Positions 48,170-59,103 of a DNA stretch of 64,000 bases are shown in pieces. A program made the translations under genes and the position numbers. Position 1 is the first letter of the stretch. Each line of letters begins with the position of its first letter. Below the pieces are notes generated by a model. It searched no databases. It was not told where the DNA came from and was given only the letters and a program-made list of their open reading frames with translations. Location of the stretch: positions 1 through 64,000 of the forward strand of contig JAAFIC010000003.1 of the NCBI GenBank assembly GCA_013298565.1, given 5' to 3'. This DNA is from Alphaproteobacteria bacterium. Lineage in GTDB: Bacteria > Pseudomonadota > Alphaproteobacteria > Elsterales > Elsteraceae.

Positions 48170-49147
48170 TTACCGGATGAGAATTTCCGAGACTTCCCGA
48201 ACTTGCGTGCGTGCGCGCAATAGGTAAAATCCCTGCGTTGCCAAATGGTTGGCAACAAATAGGCCATCGGTTGAACCGTTCATTACGATGAGGGGATTGA
48301 GCAAGGAGGCTTCGTGCAAGCTTTCCAGCATCTGCGTCCAGGCATTAAACGCTTCCCGGTCGCGCAGGAGTTGTTGATAGTCAATTCCCAACTCACGCAG
48401 GATCAAGTAATAGGCGTAGAGACGTCCTTTGACGCCGTAGAAAATATTATCTGCGCGGCGATCAATAAATATATCGCGCCCTTCAAGGATTTGTCGATCC
48501 AGAATAGCGGAAGCAGACCCAAGATCGGAGGTAATTCTCTCTAGTAGCGCGATGAGATTGTCGCCACGCCGCTCAAACAGGGCCTGACCTTGGCTCAAGC
48601 GCTGATTATATTGGCGCAGAGCTTTTGCTGCGGAGCGATATTTAGCATCTGACGAGGTGGTGGGTGCCCAGGATGTTGCGAAATCGAACATCCAGATATC
48701 GGGAGAAGATTTCAGCAGATCAACGGCTTTCGATAAGTCGGGATCGGCTTGGGAGGAACCCCGGTTGCGGCCAATCTGGTCCATCATCTCGGTCGAGAAG
48801 CGCCCAAGCGCTTCAATCATGCCTGTTTGGAACTCCGGCATATTATCCAGCCACCAACCGGGCAGAAAAAACGGATCATTCGCGGCCCAGTGGTGGGTAA
48901 TGGTTTCCCGCTCGATCAGTGTGGCCGCCATCGCCACGGCACGGCTGCCGCCTGCGGGAAACTCTGTCGGCGTAAGCGTAGTATCGTCATCAACCACATG
49001 AACCCAAACCATACCGACGGGGATGTAAAGTGCGACGAGCACGACGAGGCCCAGGGCCATTCGCCCGATCAGGCCGAAGTTGACCGGAAGCCGTTTCGGC
49101 CATAGGCGCGATAGAAAAGACCGTTTTTCAAATTCAAAATCAGCCAC
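48170..49147 (-). CDS. DUF2333-family membrane protein
   Basis: FGLIGRMALGLVVLVALYIPVGMVWVHVVDDD...NDPFFLPGWWLDNMPEFQ. Confidence 0.75.
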   Translation of the reverse strand: MADFEFEKRSFLSRLWPKRLPVNFGLIGRMALGLVVLVALYIPVGMVWVHVVDDDTTLTPTEFPAGGSRAVAMAATLIERETITHHWAANDPFFLPGWWLDNMPEFQTGMIEALGRFSTEMMDQIGRNRGSSQADPDLSKAVDLLKSSPDIWMFDFATSWAPTTSSDAKYRSAAKALRQYNQRLSQGQALFERRGDNLIALLERITSDLGSASAILDRQILEGRDIFIDRRADNIFYGVKGRLYAYYLILRELGIDYQQLLRDREAFNAWTQMLESLHEASLLNPLIVMNGSTDGLFVANHLATQGFYLLRARTQVREVSEILIR

Positions 49148-49351
49148 GCTCTATTCTCCCTTACCGAACCCCAATGCCCTACAAACCCCAGTGTTCCAGG
49201 AACCGCAACAGGATACCCTTCAAATCTATGCCGAGCACGCCTCTTATTTAAGGGTATCGTGCTAAAAAAAGCACCATCATCAAGTTTATCAGGCTTGCGG
49301 CGTTCAGAGGAGTGTTTACCCTTTGAAGCCGTTGCAGGATTTTTCCAGAAC

Positions 49352-49380
49352 TTGTCAGGTAAATGTAACCAATCCGTCAT
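49352..49380 (+). promoter_or_regulatory. Pho-box-like triplet upstream of phoX
   Basis: TTGTCAG (49352), ATGTAAC (49363), CCGTCAT (49374) with exact 11-nt periodicity. Confidence 0.6.
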
Positions 49381-49476
49381 ATTCTCGGGGCAAGGTGCAT
49401 CCGTCCTGCCCATCTATTCTGAGGGGCGGTTGGCGTATTCGATACGCACCATATAACCTTGCCGAGCGAGTGACCC

Positions 49477-51717
49477 ATGACCGACGCTAGCACCCAGCCT
49501 GCCGTGACTTCTGCTGAGATGAGCGATCCCAGCGACGAAATCACCAACCTTTCCAATAACCCAACCTTCGCATCGGTCGTGGATGCCACGCTCAGCCGCC
49601 GTTCGGTGCTGATGGGGTCCGCCGCGACGGCGCTGTTCAGCTCGTTGGGCGGCATGTCCACGCTCGCCCTTTCCGGCAATGCCGAAGCTGCGACGACAGC
49701 TAGGAAGCTGCTGAGCTTCAAGCCGGTTGCCAAAAGCCTTGTGGATGCTGTGATTGTGCCGGAAGGCTATGAGGCGCAGGTCATTTACGCACTCGGCGAT
49801 CCGCTGACGGCCTCTACCCCAGAGTTTAAGAACGACGGTACCGATACCGATTTCGATAATCGCGCTGGCGATCATCACGATGGTATGGAATATTTTGGCT
49901 TGACGACGGACGGTAAGCCTTCGACCAAATCGGCGACGCGCGCCGTGCTGGGTATCAACCACGAAGCCACCACCGATGAAAAGCTTTCATCCTTCTTCAT
50001 TCACGCCAATGGCGGGGCTGCCAGCTTGCCGCGCCCTGCCGCCGAAGTCGATAAAGAGCTGGCAATCCACGGCGTTTCGATGGTCGAAGTTCGTAAAACG
50101 GCCTCGGGTAAGTGGGAATATGTCAAAAATTCAGCCTTCAACCGCCGCTTCACCACGCTAACCGAGATAGATATTGCCGGCCCGGCGCGCGGTAATGCGC
50201 TGCTGAAGACTAAATATTCGCCCGATGGCAGCAAGACACGCGGCACTCTCAACAACTGTGGTGCCGGTCGCACTCCTTGGGGCACGTATGTTACCGGGGA
50301 AGAAAATTTTAACGGCTATTTCACGCGCCCGAAGGGCGATGATGAAGCGCGCAGCAATGATAAGCACGTAACCGCGCTGAAGCGTTATGGGCGTGCCGAA
50401 GGGGTTGCCTCCCGTCATGGTTGGGACTCGGCTGGCTCGGCAGATAAATACGCGCGCTGGATCAATGCCAAAACGGGCACGTCTGCCGATGGCAGCGATG
50501 ATTACCGTAATGAGATGAACGCCCAGGGCTTCGTAGTCGAAATGGACCCGTACGATGGCAAGAAACTAGCCAAGAAGCGCACGGCCCTTGGCCGGTATGC
50601 CCATGAAAGCGCGGCTTTCAGCGCCCCTGTCGTTGGCCAACCGCTCGCCGTGTATATGGGCGACGATGCGCGCAACGAATACATCTACAAATTTGTGACC
50701 GAGGCAACCTGGTCGAGTGCCGATGCGACCAACCCGGATCGTTTGGCTGTGGGCGACAAGTTTCTGGATAGAGGCACGCTGTATGTCGCCAAGTTCACTT
50801 CCGATGGTTCGGGCGAGTGGCTGGAATTGTCGCTGAACAATTCGGCGATCAAGGCTTATGACAAGTATGCGTTCGCCGATCTGGCCGATGTCGTTGTCAA
50901 CGCCCGTATCGCGGGCGATGCTGTTGGCGCAACCAAGATGGATCGCCCGGAATGGTGCACGGTCAACCCGGCTAATGGTGAGGTCTATTTCACGCTCACC
51001 AACAATTCTAACCGAATTGTCGAGCCGAAAAATGCGCCGCAGTTGGAGCCGGATGCGGCTAATCCGCGTTCGTACACCGATGTTAAGGGCACTTCGCGCC
51101 TCCAGACGGGTAATCCGAATGGCCATATCATCCGCCTGCGCGAAGCTGGTGGTGCGGGTGCCAAAGCCTTCTCGTGGGATATCTACCTGTTTGGGGCCGA
51201 AGCCTCGGCGGATCCTGCGACGGTCAACCTCTCCAAGCTGAACGCCAATCAAGATCTCTCCAGCCCCGATGGTCTGGCCTTCAGCCACGCCACGGGCATC
51301 TGCTGGATCCAGACCGATGATAGCGCTTACACCGACGTGACCAACTGCATGATGTTGGCCGCTCTGCCGGGTAAGGTTGGCGATGGTCAGAAGGTCAACC
51401 TTAGCTACACGAAAGCCGATGGCGCGAAGGTGAGCATTACCACGCCAGTGGGTAAAGCCCCGACCGAAGGTGAGTTGAAGCGCTTCCTAGTCGGCCCAAA
51501 GGGTTGCGAGTTGACCGGGATCACTGAAACGCCGGACGGTAAAGCCCTGTTCGTCAACATTCAGCATCCGGGTGAAAACACGAAGATGGCCGATGTGACG
51601 GACCCGACGAAGTACGAAAGCCAATGGCCGGCGAATGCGGGCTATGGTGCCGGTAAGCGTCCGCGCTCGGCTACTATCGTCATCACGAAGAAAGATGGCG
51701 GCGTTATCGGCGCCTAA
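49477..51717 (+). CDS. phoX: PhoX-family (DUF839) alkaline phosphatase, Tat-exported
   Basis: SRRSVLMGSAATALFSSLGG Tat-like signal; NNCGAGRTPWGTYVTGEENFNGYF; DGLAFSHATGICWIQTD. Confidence 0.92.
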   Translation: MTDASTQPAVTSAEMSDPSDEITNLSNNPTFASVVDATLSRRSVLMGSAATALFSSLGGMSTLALSGNAEAATTARKLLSFKPVAKSLVDAVIVPEGYEAQVIYALGDPLTASTPEFKNDGTDTDFDNRAGDHHDGMEYFGLTTDGKPSTKSATRAVLGINHEATTDEKLSSFFIHANGGAASLPRPAAEVDKELAIHGVSMVEVRKTASGKWEYVKNSAFNRRFTTLTEIDIAGPARGNALLKTKYSPDGSKTRGTLNNCGAGRTPWGTYVTGEENFNGYFTRPKGDDEARSNDKHVTALKRYGRAEGVASRHGWDSAGSADKYARWINAKTGTSADGSDDYRNEMNAQGFVVEMDPYDGKKLAKKRTALGRYAHESAAFSAPVVGQPLAVYMGDDARNEYIYKFVTEATWSSADATNPDRLAVGDKFLDRGTLYVAKFTSDGSGEWLELSLNNSAIKAYDKYAFADLADVVVNARIAGDAVGATKMDRPEWCTVNPANGEVYFTLTNNSNRIVEPKNAPQLEPDAANPRSYTDVKGTSRLQTGNPNGHIIRLREAGGAGAKAFSWDIYLFGAEASADPATVNLSKLNANQDLSSPDGLAFSHATGICWIQTDDSAYTDVTNCMMLAALPGKVGDGQKVNLSYTKADGAKVSITTPVGKAPTEGELKRFLVGPKGCELTGITETPDGKALFVNIQHPGENTKMADVTDPTKYESQWPANAGYGAGKRPRSATIVITKKDGGVIGA

Positions 51718-51730
51718 CACTCCTAAAGAC

Positions 51731-51774
51731 TAAAAAATGCCGCGCTGGTCTTACGATCAGCGCGGCTATTTTTT
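51731..51774 (+). terminator. Terminator downstream of phoX
   Basis: CCGCGCTG gtcttacgat CAGCGCGG followed by T-rich tract. Confidence 0.85.
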
Positions 51775-51797
51775 AGGCAAAGGGATGCGTGGGAGAG

Positions 51798-52724
51798 CTA
51801 CGCAGACCGGGTTGCACTGAGCCGAGAATTGAGGGCTGCCATGCTTTCTCGTTCCGCCGCGCTGAAGGTTTGAATGAACTGCCGGGCTAAAACCGATTGC
51901 GGCTTGTGCCGCGCCCACAGTGCCTGCACGCGGTAGGTGAGGGGTTCACGCAAGGGTTTGATATCGACTAGGTTTGCTTGATCGGATGCGGCGGTATAGG
52001 CATCGACAATCGCAGCCCCCGCGCCCCGGCTAACCAACGACAGGGCAATGCGGTTCGTCTTCACTTCTATTTCCGGCATCAAGGCGATGTCGCTAACATT
52101 CAGCGCATTGTGCAGCAGCGCGCCCAAGGGATCGCCCGCGCTTAGGCCGATAAAGGGCCAGCTTGTCATGGCCGTAAGATCGACCGGGGAGGGTAGGTGG
52201 TTCGCCGTGCCCTTCTGAAAAATCGCGACCATCGCGCCGCTGGCAATTTCCTCCATACTGAGGCCAGGGTGAGGCGTTGCATCGAAGGCGAAGCCTAAAT
52301 CCACGTCCTGTACCAGCAGCGCATCGACCAAATCTTTATAATGGTGGGTTTCCACCTCGAAGCTCACGTCTGGATGTTCCTTGCGGAACCGGGCGATCGC
52401 TTGGGGCATAAGATCAATGCAGAGAGCTGGAGAGGCTGCAATCCGCAGGCGGCCCGAGCGGCCATCCTTCAGGTTTCGCGCTAGCTTTTTAAGGCTCTCC
52501 AAGCCCGAATAGATCTTTTGCACTTCGGCGAATAGCGCAAGCCCCTCGGGCGTTGGGTGCAACCGCCCCCGGATGCGCTGGAATAGCGTAAGGCCAATCT
52601 GGTCTTCGGCGTGTTGCAGGATTTTCGTCACCGCTGGTTGCGACACGTTAAGCACGCGCGCAGCTCCGCTGACCGTTCCGGTTACGATGATGGCGTGAAA
52701 CACTTCAATGTGGCGTAGCCGCAT
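51798..52724 (-). CDS. LysR-family regulator
   Basis: MRLRHIEVFHAIIVTGTVSGAARVLNVSQPAVTKILQHAEDQIGLTLFQR. Confidence 0.93.
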   Translation of the reverse strand: MRLRHIEVFHAIIVTGTVSGAARVLNVSQPAVTKILQHAEDQIGLTLFQRIRGRLHPTPEGLALFAEVQKIYSGLESLKKLARNLKDGRSGRLRIAASPALCIDLMPQAIARFRKEHPDVSFEVETHHYKDLVDALLVQDVDLGFAFDATPHPGLSMEEIASGAMVAIFQKGTANHLPSPVDLTAMTSWPFIGLSAGDPLGALLHNALNVSDIALMPEIEVKTNRIALSLVSRGAGAAIVDAYTAASDQANLVDIKPLREPLTYRVQALWARHKPQSVLARQFIQTFSAAERESMAALNSRLSATRSA

Positions 52725-52812
52725 TCCACCCAGGCCCCTCTAACATTTATCTCACTTTTTAACCTAGCGCAGATTGGTCGCAGCGAAAGAGTTATATGAG
52801 ATTCCCTGAAAG

Positions 52813-53217
52813 TTATGGAGTACCGAGGCGGCTTAAGACAAAATCGAACAGCGGTGGCACTTCGGCAATATGGGGTATGCCCGCCAAATCCGCCCGATTA
52901 AGCCAGCGGGCATCGGCAGCGTCATCAGCGGCCCGCAACAACCCGCGTGGGTTGCTGCCTAACACCGGCACTAAAATGTAATGAAACCCCTCTGAAATCG
53001 CTTCTAAAGGCGGCAGCGCCTCGAAGAAATCGGCAACAATCCCGGTTTCCTCCCTCAACTCGCGCCCGGCGGCAGCGAACAGGCGCTCGCCAGCTTCCAG
53101 CTTACCACCGGGAAAGCCCCAGAGGCCGCGATTAGGCGGTTTGCCGCGTTCCACCAGCAGCACGCGGTTGCTCTGGCACACGAGCGCGAGAACACCCACG
53201 CGCGGGGTGGCGCTCAT
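52813..53217 (-). CDS. NUDIX hydrolase
   Basis: GGKLEAGERLFAAAGRELREETGI Nudix box. Confidence 0.92.
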   Translation of the reverse strand: MSATPRVGVLALVCQSNRVLLVERGKPPNRGLWGFPGGKLEAGERLFAAAGRELREETGIVADFFEALPPLEAISEGFHYILVPVLGSNPRGLLRAADDAADARWLNRADLAGIPHIAEVPPLFDFVLSRLGTP

Positions 53218-53265
53218 CGCAATAGCCTTAAAATATGCAGACAAATTTTCAGAGAAAACGTCTCC

Positions 53266-53343
53266 TGGGGCGAGTGACCGGACTTGAACCGGCGACATCC
53301 AGAATCACAATCTGGCGCTCTAACCAACTGAACTACACCCGCC
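53266..53343 (-). tRNA. tRNA-His (anticodon GTG)
   Basis: Reverse complement GGCGGGTGTAGTTCAGTTGGTTAGAGCGCCAGATTGTGATTCTGGATGTCGCCGGTTCAAGTCCGGTCACTCGCCCCA; encoded G-1:C73 and CCA. Confidence 0.96.
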
Positions 53344-53501
53344 GTCAGGAGAGGCGCTTTCCCTAATCTAATCCTATGAGCCTGTCAAGCGTTGGATCAA
53401 AACTTTTGTAAATGCCCAAATTTCGCGCAATGTGAGTATTTTTTTTTCAAATCACTGACGGAATTCTGTGCACGACGCTCTTTTTCCAGGCTATGCCTTG
53501 C

Positions 53502-53517
53502 TGGCACGCAGTGTGCT
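53502..53517 (+). promoter_or_regulatory. Sigma54-type -24/-12 promoter of glnB-glnA
   Basis: TGGCACGCAGTGTGCT: GG-N10-GC, one mismatch to TGGCAC-N5-TTGCW. Confidence 0.7.
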
Positions 53518-53519
53518 AA

Positions 53520-53918
<399 letters not shown>

Positions 53919-53983
53919 TTGATGCCTTAGCCTTATCCAATCCTTAACCTGTCGCCATTCAACCGAAAACGGGAAGATTACAG

Positions 53984-55393
53984 ATGTCCGACGCGAAAAC
54001 CGTATTGTCGCTGATCCAGGAACATGGCGTGAGGTACGTTGACTTCCGCTTCACTGATCCACGCGGCAAATGGCACCACACGGCGCAGCATATTGTCACG
54101 GTCGATGAAGACCTGCTGAATGAAGGCATTATGTTCGACGGCTCGTCGATTGCCGGCTGGAAGGCGATCAACGAATCCGACATGCTGCTAAAGCCGGATC
54201 TTTCGACTGCTGTCATGGATCCGTTCTCGGCCCAACCGCAGCTTATTCTGTTCTGCGACGTACTGGAGCCCTCGACGGGCCAAGCCTACAGCCGCGATCC
54301 GCGCTCCATCGCCAAGCGCGCCGAAGCCTTCATCATTGCGTCGGGCATCGGCGATACCGTGTTCATGGGGCCGGAAGCCGAGTTTTTCGTGTTCGACGAT
54401 GTGCGCTTCAAGCAGGGCCAAGCCGAAGGCTTTTACTATCTCGATAGCGAAGAGCTACCGCAGAACAGCGGCAAGGTCTACGAAAACGGTAATATGGGCT
54501 ATCGCCCCGGCCCGAAAGGCGGCTATTTCCCCGTCGCCCCGGTCGATGGCGGCACGGATTTGCGCGCTGAAATGCTCGATGCTATCGCAGGCATGGGTGT
54601 TGAAGTTGAAAAGCATCATCACGAAGTGGCCCCTGCCCAGCACGAGTTGGGGATTAAGTTCTCCACGCTGCTGAAGTGTGCCGACGGGATGCAGATCTAT
54701 AAGTACTGCGTGCAGAATGTTGCTCACGCTTACGGCAAGACCGCGACCTTTATGCCGAAGCCAATTTTCCAAGATAACGGCTCGGGGATGCACGTTCACC
54801 AGTCTATCTGGAAAGACGGCAAGCCGTTGTTTGCGGGCAACCTTTATGCCGATTTGTCGGAAATGGCGTTGTTCTACATCGGCGGTATCATTAAGCACGC
54901 CAAAGCGCTGAACGCTTTCACGAACCCCACCACGAATAGCTACAAGCGTTTGGTGCCGGGGTACGAAGCCCCCGTGCTGCTGGCCTATTCGTCGCGCAAT
55001 CGGTCGGCTTCCTGCCGTATTCCGTTCGCGTCCAACCCGAAGGCCAAGCGTGTGGAAGTGCGCTTCCCCGATCCGCTGGCGAACCCGTACCTTGCGTATT
55101 CGGCCATGCTGATGGCAGGGATTGATGGGATCGTGAACAAGATCCATCCGGGTCAAGCCATGGATAAGAACCTGTACGATCTGCCGCCGGAAGAGCTGAA
55201 GGAAGTCCCCACGGTCTGCGGTTCGCTCCGCGAAGCCCTCGAAAGCCTAGCAAAAGACCGCGACTTCCTGAAGCGTGGCGATGTGTTCACCGATGATCAG
55301 ATCGACTCGTACATCGACTTGAAGATGGAAGAGGTGATGCGTTTTGAAACTACCCCGCATCCGGTAGAATTTGAAATGTACTACAGCGCGTAA
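53984..55393 (+). CDS. glnA: Glutamine synthetase type I
   Basis: [48 protein letters not shown], adenylylation region NLYDLPPEE. Confidence 0.98.
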   Translation: MSDAKTVLSLIQEHGVRYVDFRFTDPRGKWHHTAQHIVTVDEDLLNEGIMFDGSSIAGWKAINESDMLLKPDLSTAVMDPFSAQPQLILFCDVLEPSTGQAYSRDPRSIAKRAEAFIIASGIGDTVFMGPEAEFFVFDDVRFKQGQAEGFYYLDSEELPQNSGKVYENGNMGYRPGPKGGYFPVAPVDGGTDLRAEMLDAIAGMGVEVEKHHHEVAPAQHELGIKFSTLLKCADGMQIYKYCVQNVAHAYGKTATFMPKPIFQDNGSGMHVHQSIWKDGKPLFAGNLYADLSEMALFYIGGIIKHAKALNAFTNPTTNSYKRLVPGYEAPVLLAYSSRNRSASCRIPFASNPKAKRVEVRFPDPLANPYLAYSAMLMAGIDGIVNKIHPGQAMDKNLYDLPPEELKEVPTVCGSLREALESLAKDRDFLKRGDVFTDDQIDSYIDLKMEEVMRFETTPHPVEFEMYYSA

Positions 55394-55589
55394 CAATCTG
55401 ACTCGTGTTGAAATTGTCCCCCGCTGCCAAATCGGCAGTGGGGGATTATTTTTATGGAATAAACCAGGGGTCTCTAGCTAAATTTCGCTGGCGTCAATCA
55501 AGCGTTCGTGATTCAGTCGAAGCGCGTCTTACGCATGGAGAGAAACAACACTCCATCCAGATCAATAGGTTCCAGGGGACGGTTTACCC

Positions 55590-56237
55590 ATGATGCGAGG
55601 AATGGCGGCGAAAGGGGGTAACTCTCCCCAGGCCAGTGGCGCCCACCGGGATAAGCGCTATACCATTCCCACGCTTTCAGTGGACCTGTTTGCAACCGTT
55701 TTTGAAACGCTGCGCTGGTCCTTCTCTCATATGATTCTGAAAGAGTATCAAGGTCCGCTCGAAGTGGGAGCCATTTTTCATGGGGCTTTCACCTTCCCCA
55801 ACCGCACCACGGTAGGCTTGTTTGAAGGCAAGGTGGCGCGGGCCGATACAGGCAAACAGTTACTGGGGATCGAGTTTACCTGGATTAGTAAAGAGGGCTT
55901 TGCTCTCATGGAGTATATGCACTCGCTGCGCCCGGAGGATAACCCTGATAAGGGTGATCCGATGCGTGTGACGATGAATTACCCCACGATCAACTGGTCG
56001 TTATCGGGGATGCTGCTGGGTGAATATGATCCGCCCGAAGGTGTGAAGCCGGATATGCAGTTGCGCGGCATCATCCGTACTGAGAAATCCCAAGAAAGCG
56101 GGATTTTCACGGCCAAAGTCGTGCGCGCCAACGCCGTACGGCGCACCTTGGCGCTCACCTTTACCTCGCTATCGTCTGAACTCTTCGACATGCTGGAAAC
56201 AGCGATTAAAAAGCACCCGTCGCTTCCCGATATGTAA
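55590..56237 (+). CDS. PilZ-like domain protein (possibly tandem)
   Basis: DKRYTIPTLSVDL and YPTINWSLSGMLLGEYDPPEGVKPDMQLRGII segments. Confidence 0.65.
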   Translation: MMRGMAAKGGNSPQASGAHRDKRYTIPTLSVDLFATVFETLRWSFSHMILKEYQGPLEVGAIFHGAFTFPNRTTVGLFEGKVARADTGKQLLGIEFTWISKEGFALMEYMHSLRPEDNPDKGDPMRVTMNYPTINWSLSGMLLGEYDPPEGVKPDMQLRGIIRTEKSQESGIFTAKVVRANAVRRTLALTFTSLSSELFDMLETAIKKHPSLPDM

Positions 56238-56242
56238 GGGCT

Positions 56243-58024
56243 TTAGCGCGGGCCAATGGCCCCCGGCAAGCGGTGAACCGGCGCACTCGGTGCAAGCTCC
56301 TCGGGAATCGCCAAAATCCCCCAACGATGACAGAGCGCGCCGAGGCTTGGCGCTGACGTCAGCACGCACAGCGGGATCGCGAGCAGATAGGCCGCCAGCA
56401 GCGGTGCAGCCCACGGCAGTGCGCCTGGTGCGCCGATCCACAGGCCAATTCCGAACAGGCACCCGAACAGCGTTGGGAACCACAGGCCCCGAACGGCCTG
56501 CCGCCAGCTTACCCGATAGCCCTGGCGCTGCTGCGCGTCCCACCCCACGGCTTTGCCGAACAGCAGCCCAACCATAAAGCGGGTTTCGATCAGGCTGATG
56601 ACCGGGGCGAACAGCGTCATCAACACCAACTCGATCAACGCCCCGCCAACGAGTCGCAGAGTGCCGCCGTAGCGTTGGCGCTCGCGGCGCTGGAGCAGCA
56701 GATCAATCACACCCAAAACCTTGGGGGAGAGGCTAAGGCTCATCATCACCCCGAACAAGGTTAGCCCCAACTCCGCCGGGTAGGGGGCCGGTCCTGCCGG
56801 CAGATAGGCTTGCGCCAAGCCGAACAGCAAAAAGCCCATCCACGCGGGTGCGCCAACGTACATCAAGATCGCCAGGAGGATTTGAATGCGCGAGACGAGG
56901 CGCAGCCCCGGCAGGCCCAGTAGTTGAAAATACTGCATATTGCCCTGGCACCAACGCAGGTCTCGCTTAACGAAATCGGGCAGGGCGGGCGGGTTTTCTT
57001 CCCAGCTTGCGCCTTCTTCCGGCACGACGCGCACCTCGTATCCGGCGCGGCGCAAGAGGGCGGCCTCCACTTGGTCGTGGGAAAGGATTAAGCCCCCGAG
57101 CGGTGGTTTTCCGGCCAGCACGGGAAGCTCGCACGCATCCCGGAACGGCGCGAGGCGGATTAGGGCATTATGCCCCCAGAATGGCCCGCAGTCGCCCTGC
57201 CACCAGGCACCGCCCATTGTGTAGGTCCGCATCCCCTGGCGCATCCCAAACTGGAAGGCGCGCGCAAAAAAACTCCCCGACGGCATCCCGACGACGAGAG
57301 TTTGCAGCAGCCCCACCTGCGGGAAGGTTTGCAGACTGCGGACAAGGCGCAAAATCGCGTCCGCCCCCATCAGGCTGTCGGCATCAAGCGGCAGGAAGAA
57401 ATCATAGCCCTCGCCGTAGCGGGTGAGAAAATCGCGAACATTCCCGGCCTTGAAGCCCGTATTGTCGGTACGGCGGCGGTAGATCAACTCTTCGGGGTGG
57501 GCATCGCTCGCTTTCCAGGCGGCGAAAGCGGCTTCTTCGGTCGCAGCCGCGTCCGGGCGGGAGGTGTCGGAGAGCAGGAAGAAGTGGAACTGCCGCCCCC
57601 AGCCGTTAGTCTCCAAATCGGCGCGCATCAGGCACAGCCGAGCAATCACTGCCTCCGGGTCTTCATGGCGAATGGTCATGGTGATGGCCGTGCGTGTAGT
57701 GATGGGCCTGCGGTCGCTCATGGGCACGAGGCGCGGGTTGACCGTCGCCACCGGATCAACCCCCAACCGTCCCGCCACATGCACCAACCCAAAGCCGATC
57801 AGCGCGTTCCAAAACCCCAGCACGGTCCACGGTAGGCTTAGGATGAAGCAAGTGAGCGCGCCGATTTCGGCCCAACTCCAGCCGTTCACGTCCAGAATTT
57901 GCACCATCATCGCCGTCACGATCAGACCGAGACCGAAGCAGAGCACTAGCATCAGTCCGCGCCGCAGCCCCATCGCAGGGGGGCGCGTCGTGTCGGCATT
58001 GGGGCGGGCGGTTCGGTCGGTCAT
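56243..58024 (-). CDS. mdoH: Glucans biosynthesis glucosyltransferase MdoH/OpgH
   Basis: GT2 with multiple TMs; FFLPLDADSLMGADAILRLV; LSHDQVEAALLRRAGYEV; DLRWCQGNMQYFQLL. Confidence 0.93.
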   Translation of the reverse strand: MTDRTARPNADTTRPPAMGLRRGLMLVLCFGLGLIVTAMMVQILDVNGWSWAEIGALTCFILSLPWTVLGFWNALIGFGLVHVAGRLGVDPVATVNPRLVPMSDRRPITTRTAITMTIRHEDPEAVIARLCLMRADLETNGWGRQFHFFLLSDTSRPDAAATEEAAFAAWKASDAHPEELIYRRRTDNTGFKAGNVRDFLTRYGEGYDFFLPLDADSLMGADAILRLVRSLQTFPQVGLLQTLVVGMPSGSFFARAFQFGMRQGMRTYTMGGAWWQGDCGPFWGHNALIRLAPFRDACELPVLAGKPPLGGLILSHDQVEAALLRRAGYEVRVVPEEGASWEENPPALPDFVKRDLRWCQGNMQYFQLLGLPGLRLVSRIQILLAILMYVGAPAWMGFLLFGLAQAYLPAGPAPYPAELGLTLFGVMMSLSLSPKVLGVIDLLLQRRERQRYGGTLRLVGGALIELVLMTLFAPVISLIETRFMVGLLFGKAVGWDAQQRQGYRVSWRQAVRGLWFPTLFGCLFGIGLWIGAPGALPWAAPLLAAYLLAIPLCVLTSAPSLGALCHRWGILAIPEELAPSAPVHRLPGAIGPR

Positions 58025-58128
58025 CGTGTCTCTCGGTGGGGTTAAAATATAAGGGGCCACTGGCAATTCCGCGTCAGCTTCCTATAGTCCTTTCCGGCCC
58101 ATCGCCGGAAGCCTAGGAGTGTTGTAGC

Positions 58129-59103
58129 GTGACAGATGCCGCCCTCGCCCTTTGGTACGTTGCACCGGGGAAAATAGATGCGCGTCCAGCGGCGTTGGGA
58201 TTAGGAAATTTGCGGCTGCGAACGCTTTATTCCGGGGTGAGCCGGGGTACCGAGCGCCTTGTGCTGAACGGCCAGATTCCCCCCAGCGAAGCCGAGCGGA
58301 TGCGCGTTCCGGCCCAGGAGGGCGATTTTCCGTTCCCGGTGAAATATGGCTACTGCTGCGTGGCGGAGGTCATTGAGGGGCCAGACCCGTGGCAGGGGCA
58401 GCGCGTCTTCACCCTCCACCCGCATCAAACTCTGTTTCAGGCCGATGCCGCGCGGGTTACGCTATTGCCGCCCGGTCTTCCTCCAGCGCGCGCGGTTCTG
58501 GCGGCCAATATGGAAACCGCGTTGAATGCCATATGGGATTCCGGGGCGGGGCCTGCCGACCGGATTGCGGTTGTCGGCGGCGGGTCTGTAGGAGTGTTGA
58601 TCGCCGCCCTGGCGGCGGGCCTGCCGGGGGCAGCGGTAACGCTGCTCGACCCGGACCCCGCTCGGCAGGCGCTGGCGGTTAATTTCGGTGTTGGCATCAA
58701 TGCCGCCGCCGCCCAAGACGCCGATGTGGTCTTCCACGCCTCCGGGGTGGCTGCCGGGCTGCAAACCGCGCTTGATCTCGCGGGGATGGAAGCCAATGTG
58801 GTCGAACTCAGTTGGTACGGCACCAAGCCGATTGCGGTGTCCCTCGGCGGGGCGTTTCATAGTAAGCGCTTACGACTCATCTCCTCCCAGGTGGGGCAGG
58901 TGTCGCCAGGGCGTCGGCCTCGCTGGAGCTACGGGCGGCGGTTGATGGCAGCGCTTGCGTTGCTGGCCGATGCGCGCTTCGATGCGCTGTTATCGGCACC
59001 GATTCCCTTTGCCGAGGCATCCAAACGGCTGCCTCGGCTGTTGTCCGAAGGGGGCAGCGCGCTTATGCCCCTTATTTCCTACCCCACCGAAGGAGTGCGC
59101 TGA
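58129..59103 (+). CDS. MDR (zinc-type alcohol dehydrogenase-like) oxidoreductase
   Basis: TLYSGVSRGTERLVLNGQIP, VVGGGSVGVLIAALAAG Rossmann motif. Confidence 0.82.
   Translation: MTDAALALWYVAPGKIDARPAALGLGNLRLRTLYSGVSRGTERLVLNGQIPPSEAERMRVPAQEGDFPFPVKYGYCCVAEVIEGPDPWQGQRVFTLHPHQTLFQADAARVTLLPPGLPPARAVLAANMETALNAIWDSGAGPADRIAVVGGGSVGVLIAALAAGLPGAAVTLLDPDPARQALAVNFGVGINAAAAQDADVVFHASGVAAGLQTALDLAGMEANVVELSWYGTKPIAVSLGGAFHSKRLRLISSQVGQVSPGRRPRWSYGRRLMAALALLADARFDALLSAPIPFAEASKRLPRLLSEGGSALMPLISYPTEGVR

Noticed and set aside
50566-51288. 240-aa minus-strand ORF
   Set aside because: Antisense to phoX; no family resemblance
54455-55156. 233-aa minus-strand ORF
   Set aside because: Antisense to glnA; shadow ORF
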